Assembly (NCBI RefSeq): GCF_900963305.1
Contig: NC_042530.1
Span: forward strand, 8,503,890-8,567,889
Reading direction: 5' to 3'
Length of the DNA: 64,000 nucleotides
Source: Echeneis naucrates
Taxonomy: Eukaryota > Chordata > Actinopteri > Carangiformes > Echeneidae
The position numbers and the translations under genes were made by a program. Below, in pieces: positions 1 through 12,061 of the stretch (the first letter of the stretch is position 1; each line of letters begins with the position of its first letter). The notes beneath the pieces were generated by a model. It was not told the DNA's origin and ran no database searches. It saw only the letters and a program-made list of their open reading frames with translations.

Positions 1-192
1 ACATCAACAGGTTAACCTTCATAACAGGGAGCTTCACATTCATGCAGCTGCAAAGTCATAGAGTATGAGCTTACCATTGCTGCTTTGATGCATTGACCTT
101 ATACAAATATTTTGGCTCCATTAATAAAATCCGCTCTGCTTTTTCTCTTTCCACATTTGGTCTGTGTTTTTTTTTTTTTTTTTTTTTTTTAG

Positions 193-3100
193 TGCTGATG
201 AGGATGAAGAGCTGCACTCCACAGACCCTGAGAGTAAAGAGAAGAATAAAGATAAAAAGACGCTGTGCAAAGTAAAGTGGTCCCGGGATGAAGTAAGTAA
301 ATAAAAAGTTAGGTCTGCTCTAACAGGAGTTTTGTAGGCTATTTGGTAAATGAAGACTTTATACTGCACAAGATTTCTATTTAATCCTTTTGTACACAAG
401 AACTTGTGTAAATATACAGTCTGTACATTAAACCTTATTAATTGCAGCTGTTATTTTATTCAATAACACAATGAATGGACTGTTAAATTGAATAGAGGGG
501 GTGGATCCTGGAGGATACTCACGCTGTCGCCGTTTTTTTTTTTGTTTTTTTTTTTTGTTTGTTTATTTGTTTGTTTGTTTGCTTCCTCTCCCTGTTTTAA
601 GGATGAAAACTTGAAAAAGCTTGTCGAGCAACATGGAAGTGACTCCTGGAAATTAATAGCCAATTTTTTTCCAGTAAGTAAATTACATAATCCCATAATT
701 CACATAATTCCTTAATAGGATGTTTCAACTGTGATGATAAGTCATGTGATCAGTGACTGCAGAGGCAGATGCATTTACAGCTGCCACGAGTAGCTATAAC
801 TGGGGGGCAGTGGAGTGGTGTAATGAGATGTTGTGTGTTATGTGTCTCTGTCACAGGGGAGGACAGATGGTCAGTGTCAGCACCGCTGGCAGAAGGTGCT
901 CAACCCAGAACTGGTGAAAGGACCCTGGACAAAAGAGGAGGATCAAAAGGTAAGAAGAGCTGGGAGTTCCTGTTCTGGACAGAAAGGGGGAAGACAAAAC
1001 AGGTAAATGATAGGTGAGACAGAAGGAAGTTGTGGGGAGTGTTAAGAGCTTAGTCTAGGGAAAGAAGACAATAGATATGTATGCTACAATGTGCAAGGTT
1101 TCTTTTACTTCAGGCCATCAAGGCTGTGCACATGTGCAAGCTTCCTTCCCGCCAAAAATGTTCTTTGCCTTTGCTTTTTATTTTCATTTTCTAAAAGGTC
1201 CACTACATCATATGTAATAAAACACAGACTTTCCAAGTCTGTAGTTCAGAGCCAAGTCTTTCTTTGTGCAGTCAAGCTCCAATGTTTTCCACAGTGATGA
1301 GATGAACATTCCTTAAATGGATCACTACTTTTAAAGAATGTCAAGAATGGTGTGGCATTCCTGTCAAATTTTGACATCTTAAAGAAACAAAGAGCTATCA
1401 ATAATGGCTGGGGCTGCCAGCAATGACGTCACAACATATTTCAGCTGGAAGAGAAACAGCAGAAGAAGTTCTGCTGCTGCAATCAGAGTATTGGTAACAC
1501 TGGAGCTGGTGTTGGCTATAAATATGCAAAGAAGAAAAAACAATTTCCTTCTAGATAGAAGCTAGTAGTATGAATGAGTCCATTTATGGTCTTACTCAAT
1601 CCTTTTATAAAATAAAAAAGACAAACAGTGGAAGGATTAGAATCTTTATTAAGAACACATTTTCCATCTTTGGTAATGTTTTTATAGGTTATTGACCTGG
1701 TACACAAATATGGCCCCAAGCGTTGGTCAGTGATTGCAAAGCATCTCCAGGGGAGAATAGGAAAGCAGTGCCGTGAACGATGGCACAATCATCTCAACCC
1801 AGAGGTGAAAAAGTCCTCGTGGACACAGGAAGAGGATCGGATCATCTATGAGGCCCACAAACGTCTGGGCAACCGGTGGGCAGAGATCTCCAAGCTACTT
1901 CCTGGACGGTAAATCTGACCCCACATATTCAATGCATGTCTATATCTAGTTATGGAGCTGAAAAGGGTGATTTGGTACAAAATCCTGATTTTTCTCCCAA
2001 CAGGACGGACAACTCCATCAAGAACCACTGGAACTCCACCATGAGGAGGAAAGTGGAGCATGAGGGCTACCTGCAAGATGAATGCAAGACTTTGACTTCC
2101 TCTCATACTGGAGGGAAGAGACGCCACCACAGGCTGTGTCCTCCAACTCCTGCAGAGCCTCAAAACTGCGATCACAGTCCTTTGTCCATATTAGGGCCAA
2201 ACCAGGTCTACTTCCAGTTTGCACCTCACATTGTATTAAGTTTTACAATTTTTTTATTGTTATTGTCAGTGAGTTCTAACTGAGTGTGATTCTCTGTGTC
2301 TCAGGTGGAGGTGTATCCATATGATCCACACAGTGGACATGTGATGGACAGTCTTCCTGAAAATTCAGGCTTCATACCTGTGAGTCAGTGTAGATTTCCT
2401 TGCATGCTGGAGGTTGAAACCTTTCACATTCTTTATTTTCTGGGCTTTCTGTAGATAGCCTTGTTATTGCTAACTCTGGACTTCAAGTCAGATACTTGAA
2501 TGTCCTGTTATTTTCATCTAACAATCAAAAACAGAGACAATTCTGAAATGCTTCCATACTTATCTTATGTGTATGTTTGTTTTTTGTCTGGTTTACTTAA
2601 CTCTTTCCTTTCCTCCTGTTCTCTTGACCTCTCTTCCCTGACATTTCTTTATTCCAGCCATCCTGCCTGGATGATCCTGACAAAGAGCAAAGAATTAAGG
2701 AGCTTGAGCTGCTGCTTATGTCAGCAGAGAGTGAAGTCCAACGACAAGTGCAGTGCAGAGGTCCATGTGTAAGAACACACTCCTAATGTGTGTTAGCATA
2801 CTTAGCCAGCATAGCCCGCTTGTGTCTGTAGTTTCTATACACTGTAAAAAGGCTTATTTTAACATTAAAAATGTTGCTTAACTTAGTCTTGAAATCAAAT
2901 GAGGGAGATGAAGGCAGAATCTAAAAATGTTCTTGCGGCAGGTGTTCTTTTTAACTTCTATCTGGTTTGATGTTTCTAAAAATAACATTAAATTGTAGAA
3001 AATTCCCAAATCCTATGTTGACTTTATTTCCAACCAACTCAGTGATGGACTTTTTGCAGTGTATACATGTAAAAACAAGGCTGGTACAACATGTATGCCT

Positions 3101-3323
3101 GCCTGTAGCTTGATTTGCTGTAGTGTTGCTATAGTAACTACCTTCCCCATCTTGCTACTCATTCAGACCTGAGGCTTTGCTTTGCAGCCACCTCCACCCC
3201 GTGTTACTGTCATTCTCAACATGACACAGACCTGTTCCCTTAACCCCCAAGTCCCCGTGGCCACACTTGCCCCTGACATTTTTATCACATTTTATTGACA
3301 GCATTACCATCCCATTCATCCCG

Positions 3324-3381
<58 letters not shown>

Positions 3382-6300
3382 CAGTCATTCATTTACCCAT
3401 TCATCTTCTACAGTCGTAGTTGGTGCTGGCGCCAACACCAGTCCATCACAAGGGCAACACACAGAGACAGGCAGACACGAACAACCACTCACACTCACGG
3501 GCAATTTACAGTCACAATTTCACCTAAACAAGATGTCTTTGGACAGTGGGAGGAAACCCACACAAACACAGGGATAACATGCAAACTCCACACAGAAATG
3601 TCCCAGACCCAGGAACCGAACTCACAACCTTGTTATTGTGGGGCAACAGCGCTAACCACTATTCTGCTGTCTATCTATCTATATATAGATAGATATACAT
3701 AATATACATATATTTAATATTGTAAACCTTTGCTCTCAAGAATGAATACAGTTGGGTCCACTGTGGTCTCAGACTTGGACAGCACTGTATGTTATAGTAT
3801 TAACAGTATTCCATACTTTAGTCGATCATTTCAAGCCTATTTTAAACGAGATCTGCCAGTTTTTCATCAAATCAGACACCAAACTGCTGCTCTAGGCCAA
3901 AGATCTAACAGTGTTCTCTCTTTCCTACTCTTCAGAACCTTGAGCAGTACTCAGCCTGGTCAGATAGTGTGTCAGATGACACATTGACCACAAGTAGCAG
4001 CAGCCTGGAGGAGCAAGCAGAGAGAAGGCCTTGGAGGGGCCCTGAGATTCCCCAGGCTCTTCCAGCGTCTCTTCCTATCTCTCCCAGCAAATTCCTGGCT
4101 GTGGAGGCCAGCACTGTGCTCTCCACCCTGCAGACCATACCAGAGTTTGCAGAAACCATGGAGCTCATTGACTCTGTGAGTAACAGAAAGTGCACATGGG
4201 AAGAGTAAATTTGTTGTCAGTATGAATTTGTTGAAAAAGGTCATGAATGTATTAAAGATCTACTGTAGATGTGTTTTGCTCTGCAGGACCCTGTTGCATG
4301 GAGCGATGTGACCAGTTTTGACCTGTCAGAGACAGCGACACCTCCCAGGCACAATCAGGCTGGCTACACTGCTCTCCTGCAAGAGAAGATAGCTGATAAT
4401 TCAATTTGCTACACAGTCAACACTTCAACTGCCATTTCAGCACGGGAAAAGAACTGTGCTTCATTTGGTCTAGATGGTGTCACATCCCTGACTCCAATCA
4501 ATTCAACCAAAACCTCCCAGGCATCAATTGGGAGGAGGAAGAGAAGAGAGAGAGGGGAACCATCTCCTTTGTGCGACAGGACTTGCTCTTCCTTTTTGGA
4601 AAATATCTCAAATTCTCCCAAGAAAACACCCACGAAGTCACAGCCATTTACCCCATCACGAGTAAATGAAATCTGTTTTCACTTACCATAATCCCATAAT
4701 TTGACATTACTTTAGTTATGTGACTGACATGTCTTGTGTGGTTGTTTCCCCAGTTCTGCAACATATCAGGGATGGATAATCTTAATCTGGATAACCCTGC
4801 CCTCACATCAACACCTGTGTGTGGTCAAAGGTGTCTCCCTTACACTCCACTCCACAAAGAAATTACTGCTAAGCACCAGAAAGAGAATGATGGGTAAATA
4901 GATATACACAGCTCTCCAGGGCTATTGCTGTGCTTTGTCAGAATTCCCCACACATGAATTTCTTATCTCAATTTATCATCAGAAGGAGAGAAATCTGTGT
5001 GTAATATTATCTGTTCACTCTCTAGTTTGAGGACCCCCAAACTGCGCAAAACTATAATGATTCCAACCCCAAGAACTCCAACTCCTTTCAAAAATGCTTT
5101 GGCTGCCCAAGAAAAAATGCATGGGCCCCTGAAGATGGAGGTAAGACAATGAATGTGACTGCACTTGTCAAAGAAATGTAATACATAGTATATTTAGTAT
5201 TCGGCTGACTGCTGCTCTTGTCATATTTATGTGTGTGTTCTTACAGCCACAACCTTTGGCATTTCTAGAAGAAGATATTCGAGAAGTTCTGAAGCAGGAG
5301 ACGGGAGCAGACATCTTCAACAGAGCAGATGTCCAGCCAGATTACAGGGCATGGAAACATAATGTATGTGTTCTTTGTACACATTCGACCACTACTCAAT
5401 AATTTATCTACTGTTTGTTATCAGAATAAATAAATATATGCTTTATTTAATATTTACAGATGCAAAAAATAAATAAATGTTAATTATAGAAGAAAGCTTG
5501 AAAAACTGAATTTACTGTTTGAATCCTTGTTTTCAGATGGATGGCCCAGCTAGAAAAGTGCGGAAGTCCCTAGTCTTAGATCCTTGGGGAAAAGACTGTC
5601 TCAACGTCCAGCTCTTCCAAGAGCAGCTCACCGATGCACAAGTACGTCAAAATCACTGGTTCAGATCATATAGCAAGGTTTGAAAACTAATTTCTACTGA
5701 TTTCGGCTTGTGTGGGGTCATGTAACCATTCATTAGATAGTAATGTGATTAACATGTATAGAAATGTGAGTTGGCTAAACAAGCATAAAAGTCTGGCCTG
5801 TTGAATTAGCCGGTCTCAAAGTGTAACAACACATTCAAAACCCTGTTGTGTTTGGATTAAAACTAGTGTCCTATGACCTTTTCTGTTAATCTACTTCACC
5901 ACTCACTCAATGCCACATTACAGGTGCCAGAAGAAAGTCTACTGACAGGCTCCTCACTGATCACCCCTGTCCCTGAGCAGGAGGAGTGCAGCCACCCTTT
6001 GACCTCTGCAAGAGAGGAGCCATCAGTCGCCCCTATACACCCCCATCGCTTCACGAGCCCACGGGTGAAGAAGCTGCCTGCCGCCCACAAAGCATCAAAA
6101 CACACTGCTGTACAAGTACGACACACAATCATCTTCAAACCAAAGTGCATGTTTGGAATCCTATATGAAAATAATTTGATACATTTATACACGTACATAT
6201 ACATTTAGAATACAAATAGATACATATTTGCACAGTAATTTCGGTTACTTGAAAGGTATTTATGAAAGCAACAAATCTGCAAAACATAATTATAGTTACT

Positions 6301-6501
6301 CTCCCAGTATCGTACACTGCAAATAAAGTTATATCAATTGTAGATACCGGATAACAAGAGGCTTTTTCTCTGCAGGTGAGTGAGTGGGAAGCAGTGGTTT
6401 ATGGGAAAACAGAGGATCAGCTGATTATGACAGAACAGGCCCGTCAATACCTGAACCCTTACCCGACGTCTGGCTCTACCTCAAGGGCACTTGTGCTTTA
6501 A
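193..6501 (+). CDS. mybl1: MYBL1 (A-Myb) transcription factor, 5'-truncated by window edge
   Basis: Sequence-specific DNA-binding activator; in vertebrates A-Myb drives male meiotic genes. Coding exons read here: 193-292, 602-673, 857-949, 1688-1908, 2004-2205, 2305-2379, 2658-2768, 3936-4175, 4287-4661, 4754-4893, 5026-5140, 5247-5363, 5537-5641, 5924-6115 and 6376-6501 (TAA). All phases join, giving about 760 residues; the first coding exon(s) lie before base 1. Three Myb repeats are visible with their tryptophans: R1 ([20 protein letters not shown]), R2 ([24 protein letters not shown]), R3 ([28 protein letters not shown]). Further on are the conserved FLAVEAS...[10 protein letters not shown] block, [41 protein letters not shown] and the C-terminal [20 protein letters not shown]. 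These match human MYBL1 better than MYB or MYBL2 from memory. The 2205 donor is uncertain; 2232 also keeps frame. Confidence 0.96.
1424..1431 (+). promoter_or_regulatory. full CRE palindrome TGACGTCA in a mybl1 intron
   Basis: Perfect 8-bp cAMP-response element in the intron between the exons ending at 949 and starting at 1688. CREB/CREM-type factors bind this site; use here is not shown. An isolated 8-mer can occur by chance. Confidence 0.3.
3324..3378. repeat. compound microsatellite (CA)n(TA)n
   Basis: Seven CA units run directly into about twenty TA units in a mybl1 intron, immediately before an interspersed repeat copy. A TATC/GATA self-complementary tract follows the repeat at 3670-3698. 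Confidence 0.95.
3386..3672 (+). repeat. dispersed teleost repeat, copy 1 (non-LTR retroelement-like tail, class uncertain)
   Basis: Contains the recurring fish motifs CATCTTCTAC, CCAGTCCATCACAAGGGCAA, GGGCAATTTA, TCTTTGGACAGTGGGAGGAA, ATGCAAACTCCACACAGAAA and a final GGCAACAGCGCTAACCACT. The same ordered blocks recur at 23900-24220. I recognise the family as very common in ray-finned fish genomes but cannot assign the class with certainty. It is inserted in the mybl1 intron before the exon at 3936. Confidence 0.85.
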
Positions 6502-8497
6502 AGCCGTCCTCTCGCTGCGCAGCAACACTACTACGCCCATCCAAACAACTTCAACCTCTATTGAATCCTATAAGAGACAATCCAGGGAAGACAACTGATT
6601 TTATTTCTTTTGAGGCAGAAATGCACTGCCAAGGATGTCCACAAAAAAGGCATGGCTGCTGGTACTGTTTTTCAGCAAGTTTCTAGCTGATTGCCCAAGT
6701 ATTTAGTTTTTTATAGGTTTGGCCTGTACTTTCTTTTGATCACATACAACTTGGCTACATGACTTGTTTTGTACAGATATGGAGAAAATACTAGATTTGT
6801 TTTCTGCACTAGTCAGTAACTGAGTTGAAACACTCTGCACATAGGCTGTAGAAATAGTGTTTATTACTAGCAGTGGCTGCTTCTGAGTTTTATATTGTTA
6901 ATATATTGTTTAAATAACGAAAAAGACATTTTATGACATAACGCTACTCACTATCTATGTCCTCCAACTTGTTTTGCTAAACTGCCCCGGTGCTGTGACC
7001 AGAAGGAAAAAAAACACATACATGCAGCATTTGTAGCTTTTTATCAGCACATATATATCTTAAAAACAGCACCAATGCGTTTTGAACAGACACAAACAGA
7101 ACAGAATATACATTTTAACCCTTGCTTTTAAGTTAGGAATACAAAAATGAAGATGTGTTTTGTTGTTTTTTGTTTTTTTTTTTAAGACAGCAGTGTTACA
7201 TTGGTGAATGCGTATCCATGCTGATGTGAAGTTTTTGAGGATGGAAATAGGAAGCTGTCAGTATTGCACTACTGAGTTGAGTTTGCTGCTGAGAAAGGAG
7301 CAATTGTTTAAAAGGGCAAACTGGATAGCACTTGTGATGGTATCTTTTTTTTCTGTAACAACAGTCCTTTCCAAGGCCATAGTGTCCATCGAGACATCGG
7401 TTGAATGTATTTCATTGCAATGTACACGTGTAAGAACCTCAAGGTTGGAAGGGTACCATTATGTTTATTTGTTTGTTTTATTTATTATCTGACAGCTCTA
7501 AAGCTTAGATATTAATATAAATCAGATACCATGTTTTTCTGCTTGTTTGTTGTTTTGGGTGGGGGGGTTGTTTTTTATTTTAGAATTTTATCTTTGCGGA
7601 CAAAAAAGCCTCTAAACATTCAACCTTAGTCCAAAAGCAGTTCTGTCTAATGGAAAATGAATGGTCATTTGCTCTGGTCAGTCATTTCAGTGTGTTGTGG
7701 CCAGTGCTGGCCAGTTTTCATATCATCAGTGTTCAACAACAGGCATTTGGTCGAGAAGTATTTAGTTTTTATGGGGAGGCTGTAGGTTTTATTTATTTAA
7801 TGTCTACTAATTTATTTATTTCTTTAAAAAAGGATTTAAGAGAAATTATTGAAGAATTTTATTGTCTTTTTCAAAATCAGGATTGGGCTACCATTCAGTT
7901 TCATTATTCCAAGTTAGAAGAACATGCACTGCCACTAATGTTATGTTAATTTCTTTTCCTGAACAGGCAAGATCTAGCAAATAATCATTTTTTTTAGCTG
8001 AATTGATGACCTTGTTATATAGATAGGACATTTTTCTTCAAATGTACTCTTCGCTGTTAGGTAGCAAGACTCCATCTCCGACCTCTAATCATAGACAAAT
8101 TGCACTTTTTATTCATCATTTAACTTTTAATGTTTGTTCATTTTTCTAATGCAGAGCTTGTCCTTGTTTTATTTTTGGTTTTGCGTGCATGTGTTCTGTG
8201 TGTGTGCAAGACGAATGTCACCTTGTTTTGTAATGAATGCTAAGAGTAAGATCATGCTGCTTGATTTTTTTTTCATCATTTATCAATTCCTCCTGTTTTG
8301 CTGCAGAAAAAGTGTGTGTTAATGCACTACATAAAAACCTCCCATAAAACATTTAGGCAGATGGCTTCAAAAAAAAAAAAAAAAACATTGCAAAAACAGA
8401 CCACTGCCTCATCAAGTGTGTCAACAATCTTTTATCCTGCTGAAATGCCCTTGAGCAAGACCCCACATCCCTGCTACTCACTCATTGTAAAATGGAA

Positions 8498-8505
8498 TGT
8501 AAATA
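8498..8505 (+). promoter_or_regulatory. Pumilio-type element TGTAAATA in mybl1 3' UTR
   Basis: Exact match to the Pumilio recognition motif UGUAHAUA on the transcript strand. A second match, TGTATATA, lies at 8862-8869. Pumilio proteins repress or destabilise mRNAs, notably in germ cells, where A-Myb acts. Function is inferred from the motif only. Confidence 0.35.
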
Positions 8506-8861
8506 CACATGAATTTAGATGTTATTCTGAACAAACATACTGCTGCACTCTGCTTCCATGTTAACAGACTGATTCATTTCATTTTTAGCCATCCTAAAAA
8601 AAACACTCACAATTTATTGTTAATCTGGTTAAGTAACACTACAGCTAAATATGTCTTTGTATTATCTGCATTAATGGATTCAGTATTAGTTATAATCTGG
8701 ATTATCCAGCACTGAGAATTTGAGTGAGGATAACAAGGGAATCTTGTCGGGGGATCAAGTGGAAAGATCAGGAGACTAACACACAACTCTAAAACAGAAA
8801 GTAGACAAACATCCACATGAGACATTTGTATTTCGATCTTATGTCTGAGAAATGTCCAATA

Positions 8862-8869
8862 TGTATATA
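8862..8869 (+). promoter_or_regulatory. second Pumilio-type element TGTATATA in mybl1 3' UTR
   Basis: Second exact UGUAHAUA match, about 360 bases after the first and 350 bases before the poly(A) signal. In AT-rich DNA such octamers are not rare, so this is a candidate only. Confidence 0.3.
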
Positions 8870-9213
8870 TCTGTGTTATGTGTTCTTTTGTTGGTTTGAC
8901 TTGTGTTTGTACATTCCATTTGTTAAATCCAATTTATGTTCCTACGTTAACAACATTTGCCCACGAGACATCATACGTTTTGAGGGAGTTAAGTACATAG
9001 GAAGGATAGTAGCATCAGTCAAAATACTGCTGCAGTTATGCATGAGCAATACATACGAAACACAAGATGCTGAACTTTGCTTTGATATACAAGCTGAGTT
9101 ACACTAGTACTATTTTTTTTTTTTTTTTTTAGCATTTTCATCCGAGCTCATAACCAACGTACCATAGAAATCTTGCCAGCTGTCTTTGTAACCATGTACT
9201 TAATTTGGAAAAA

Positions 9214-9219
9214 AATAAA
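9214..9219 (+). terminator. mybl1: mybl1 poly(A) signal AATAAA
   Basis: Canonical hexamer in a T/A-rich context, on the gene's strand. After it the base composition changes and no further mybl1-like features are seen. Confidence 0.6.
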
Positions 9220-10251
9220 TGCATTAGTTGCATGACTTCCATGATGCCTTTTCTGTGTAGTACTTTTTCCATATCTCCTCTCTCTGACATGAGTACAAAT
9301 TAGAATATGTTACATGGTGTTCTGCAATGTAATTGAGAATTTTGATGATTCTTTAGTTTCCTGGCATGCTCACAGCAGGCATAACAACCTCTTGAGTTCT
9401 GGCCAAACACAGACTTTTTGAAAGCCGTTTCCTTTAGAGGAATGGAAATGGAAAGCTACAGATTTTAATGGTATTTTAGCACTTGATGCCATGTGGAGCT
9501 GACAGCCCAACAGGTGAGTTGGTGAAGCCTGGTTTGACGACTAATAGAGCAGTTGAAGATGACTCCCCCTGTAATGTCTGCATGTATATCTTGGGATGCT
9601 GTCAACTTGGCCTGAGGTTTAGGGACACGAGCCCCCTCCATCAGAACAAGAGGCCTCTCCACAGGGTCAGCTGCTGGCCCTAAAGGGGCCCACTCACCCA
9701 TGACTTAATACCCCTGGGCTCTTTTGTCCTTGGGGCTGTTGGTTTTACAGGCCTATTCACTCAATTGCCCCCCAAATGGAGGGAGGCAAAGAACGTGACG
9801 ACTTGCCTTATGCTAAAGGAGCAGCAGTGCACACGCATACAAACAATGCACACATAAACACACGGGCACCGCATGCACGCCATGTCCACTTAATCAATCT
9901 GTCCTCCCTTCTCGCTCATTCTTGTACAAGAGGCTCTTTTGTTCTTGGTTGACCCACACTCTGAGTGGAAACATGTCAGGGACCTTTTGCCTCTTAATTG
10001 GTTATTGGCAGCCGCCTTTCTACCTTATGCTTCATGCATGAGTTTCCACTATTATACTGACTTACTGACATGTGGATATGTACTTGTTTTGCTCAGATTT
10101 ACAAAGCTGCTTCTGTGACATTTATTACAAATGTGTCACATTTTCTATCATTGTATTCAAATATACTGTCACACTTGGCATGCCATCGTGTTCATTCCAG
10201 CTCCATTTGTATTATCCAGAAGTGGCCCTGTCCATCCATAGCTTCTGTCAC

Positions 10252-10259
10252 TAAGTTAA

Positions 10260-10323
<64 letters not shown>

Positions 10324-10331
10324 TTAACTTA
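10252..10331. repeat. perfect palindrome centred on (AT)n
   Basis: The arms TAAGTTAACCA (10252-10262) and TGGTTAACTTA (10321-10331) are exact reverse complements and enclose a pure alternating AT tract of about 58 bp. The whole 80 bp is self-complementary and could extrude a cruciform. Further TTAACTTAATA-like and ATATACATA runs follow to 10382. Confidence 0.9.
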
Positions 10332-10470
10332 ATATTAACTTAACTTAATAATATATATATATACATATATATACATACATACAAGATACAAGATATGAAA
10401 GTGTCTGCGGGAGTCCAAATCTCCTCTGCCTTTTCCCTCTGAGCTCACACCCAGAGGAGTGTGCTCAAAC

Positions 10471-10486
10471 TCTCTCTCTCTCTCTT

Positions 10487-10518
<32 letters not shown>
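10471..10518. repeat. compound microsatellite (TC)n(CA)n
   Basis: A short (TC)n tract is followed after four bases by about 15 CA units. Confidence 0.95.
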
Positions 10519-10520
<2 letters not shown>

Positions 10521-11835
10521 TGTTTGTCTTTGTGTATGCTAGACAGCAGATGGCAGCCCATTATAGGGCTGACAGAGCAGTCATCTGGCAGGCACCCTGT
10601 TACCCCTCCTCCCCCACTCTCTCCCCCCATTCCCCCAAAGACACCCAGCACAAAACAACAGGGATAGGACTTTTAGGCGGGAGAGTGTGCAGACCTGGGT
10701 GTGTTTCTGTGTGTGTATGTATTAAAACTGGACCCTGGCCTTGCTGCTTTTTATAGGCCACTGTTTCCACTTGTATGTGTCATTACCATGTGAGGTAAGT
10801 CAGCTCCCAACCAACCAACAAGGACTCGCAATGAGTTCAAACAACACGTGGCTTTATCTAAATTTGAATAAATCACTGTCAGGCATACTCGATTGATGTC
10901 TAATCTCTGGTGAAATCACCTGTCATTTCATGAGTGATGAGTGATATCAAATCTAATAATTTCATTTCAGCAGGGTACTCTCAGCAATTCCCACTGAAAG
11001 AAAGTCACAGGCTTGAAAGATGAGCTGTAACAGTAGTGGCAGTGAAAAGCCCTCTCAGATATTCTCATGAATCACAGTTTGCTCAAGGGACTGTTGGAGC
11101 TGTCTTTTTCTGTAACATTTACACCCTTCTCTGTGCAAGACGTGCCTCCCATACACTGGCCCCAGAGTGACTGCCTCCTCCGGCCTTTATTACAAAGGAT
11201 TATATCAAATGCTGAGGGAGGAGGAGGAGTGTGTTTCCCTGTGGAGGTCAAGGCCAAGGTCAGGATTAGGTTTGGTGTTTGTGTCCTCTGCAGGGAGGTA
11301 ATCTACAGCCCACCCTATAGAGATCCTGCTCCGGGGACATGCTGGGAGGTACCACAGAAGAAGACTACGTGTGACTTCTGAGAGCTGCTTTGTTGTTGCT
11401 GGGGCAACCGGTACAATCCCTGGTCCTTTGGCGAGTCTTTCAGCAGGCCTCAATCATGCTTCCTTTTGCTTGAGAGAGTTCTCTCTGCTGCACTGTGAAA
11501 AAGGAGGGAGGCCCAGTGTGTTCAAAGGAAAAGGAACAGGAGCTGAAGTATGAGGTAATATACTGAGGCATGTTTCCACTGAAATAAAACACTGGAAAGC
11601 TTTGCTGGTTTTATAGCTTGACTATTATTCAGACACATATATGCCGTAGATATATATATAGAGACAGATAGATATATACATACATTTACAGATTCACAAG
11701 AGTAAATGAAGTGAAGAGACATGAATGTTTCAACAGACAGTAAAATAGCATTTATCATAGGAAACACTTACAAGTGCAGCCAGTGAGTACATATTACCAA
11801 AGCACCAACATGGCATTCGACCACTACCACTCAGC

Positions 11836-11841
11836 TTTATT
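11836..11841 (-). terminator. vxn: vxn poly(A) signal AATAAA
   Basis: Minus-strand AATAAA about 220 bases after the vxn stop codon, the first canonical hexamer downstream of it. Confidence 0.6.
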
Positions 11842-12061
11842 CAGTCTGTTAGGTGTGTTGCAGGGCAGGTCACTCCCCTCTCAGTGATGCCAAAGTGAGC
11901 TATTAATTTGTGTGTGTTTGTGTGTCTCCATATTCGGGTGGATTTCACACAAATCAAGGAAAACTGAATGTGGCAACAAATAATATTTGAAACCTGTCCT
12001 GATATTGGAGAAGCTTCTCCGTCCACCTCACAACTCCGCCCCAGACAAAGAGGAGGGCTTC

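Larger units (their letters stand above)
6502..9235 (+). other. mybl1: mybl1 3' UTR
   Basis: About 2.7 kb from the stop codon to an AATAAA at 9214-9219 holds no convincing coding sequence on either strand. It is AT-rich with many ATTTA and poly-T tracts, as expected of a long regulated vertebrate 3' UTR. The exact cleavage site is not visible, and an earlier polyadenylation site is possible. Confidence 0.7.
9236..11835. other. intergenic region between mybl1 and vxn 3' ends
   Basis: The two genes converge here. I find no supported gene on either strand. The stretch holds an AT-centred palindrome (10252-10331) and (CT)n(CA)n (10471-10518); the short open frames lack splice or family support. 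Confidence 0.6.
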
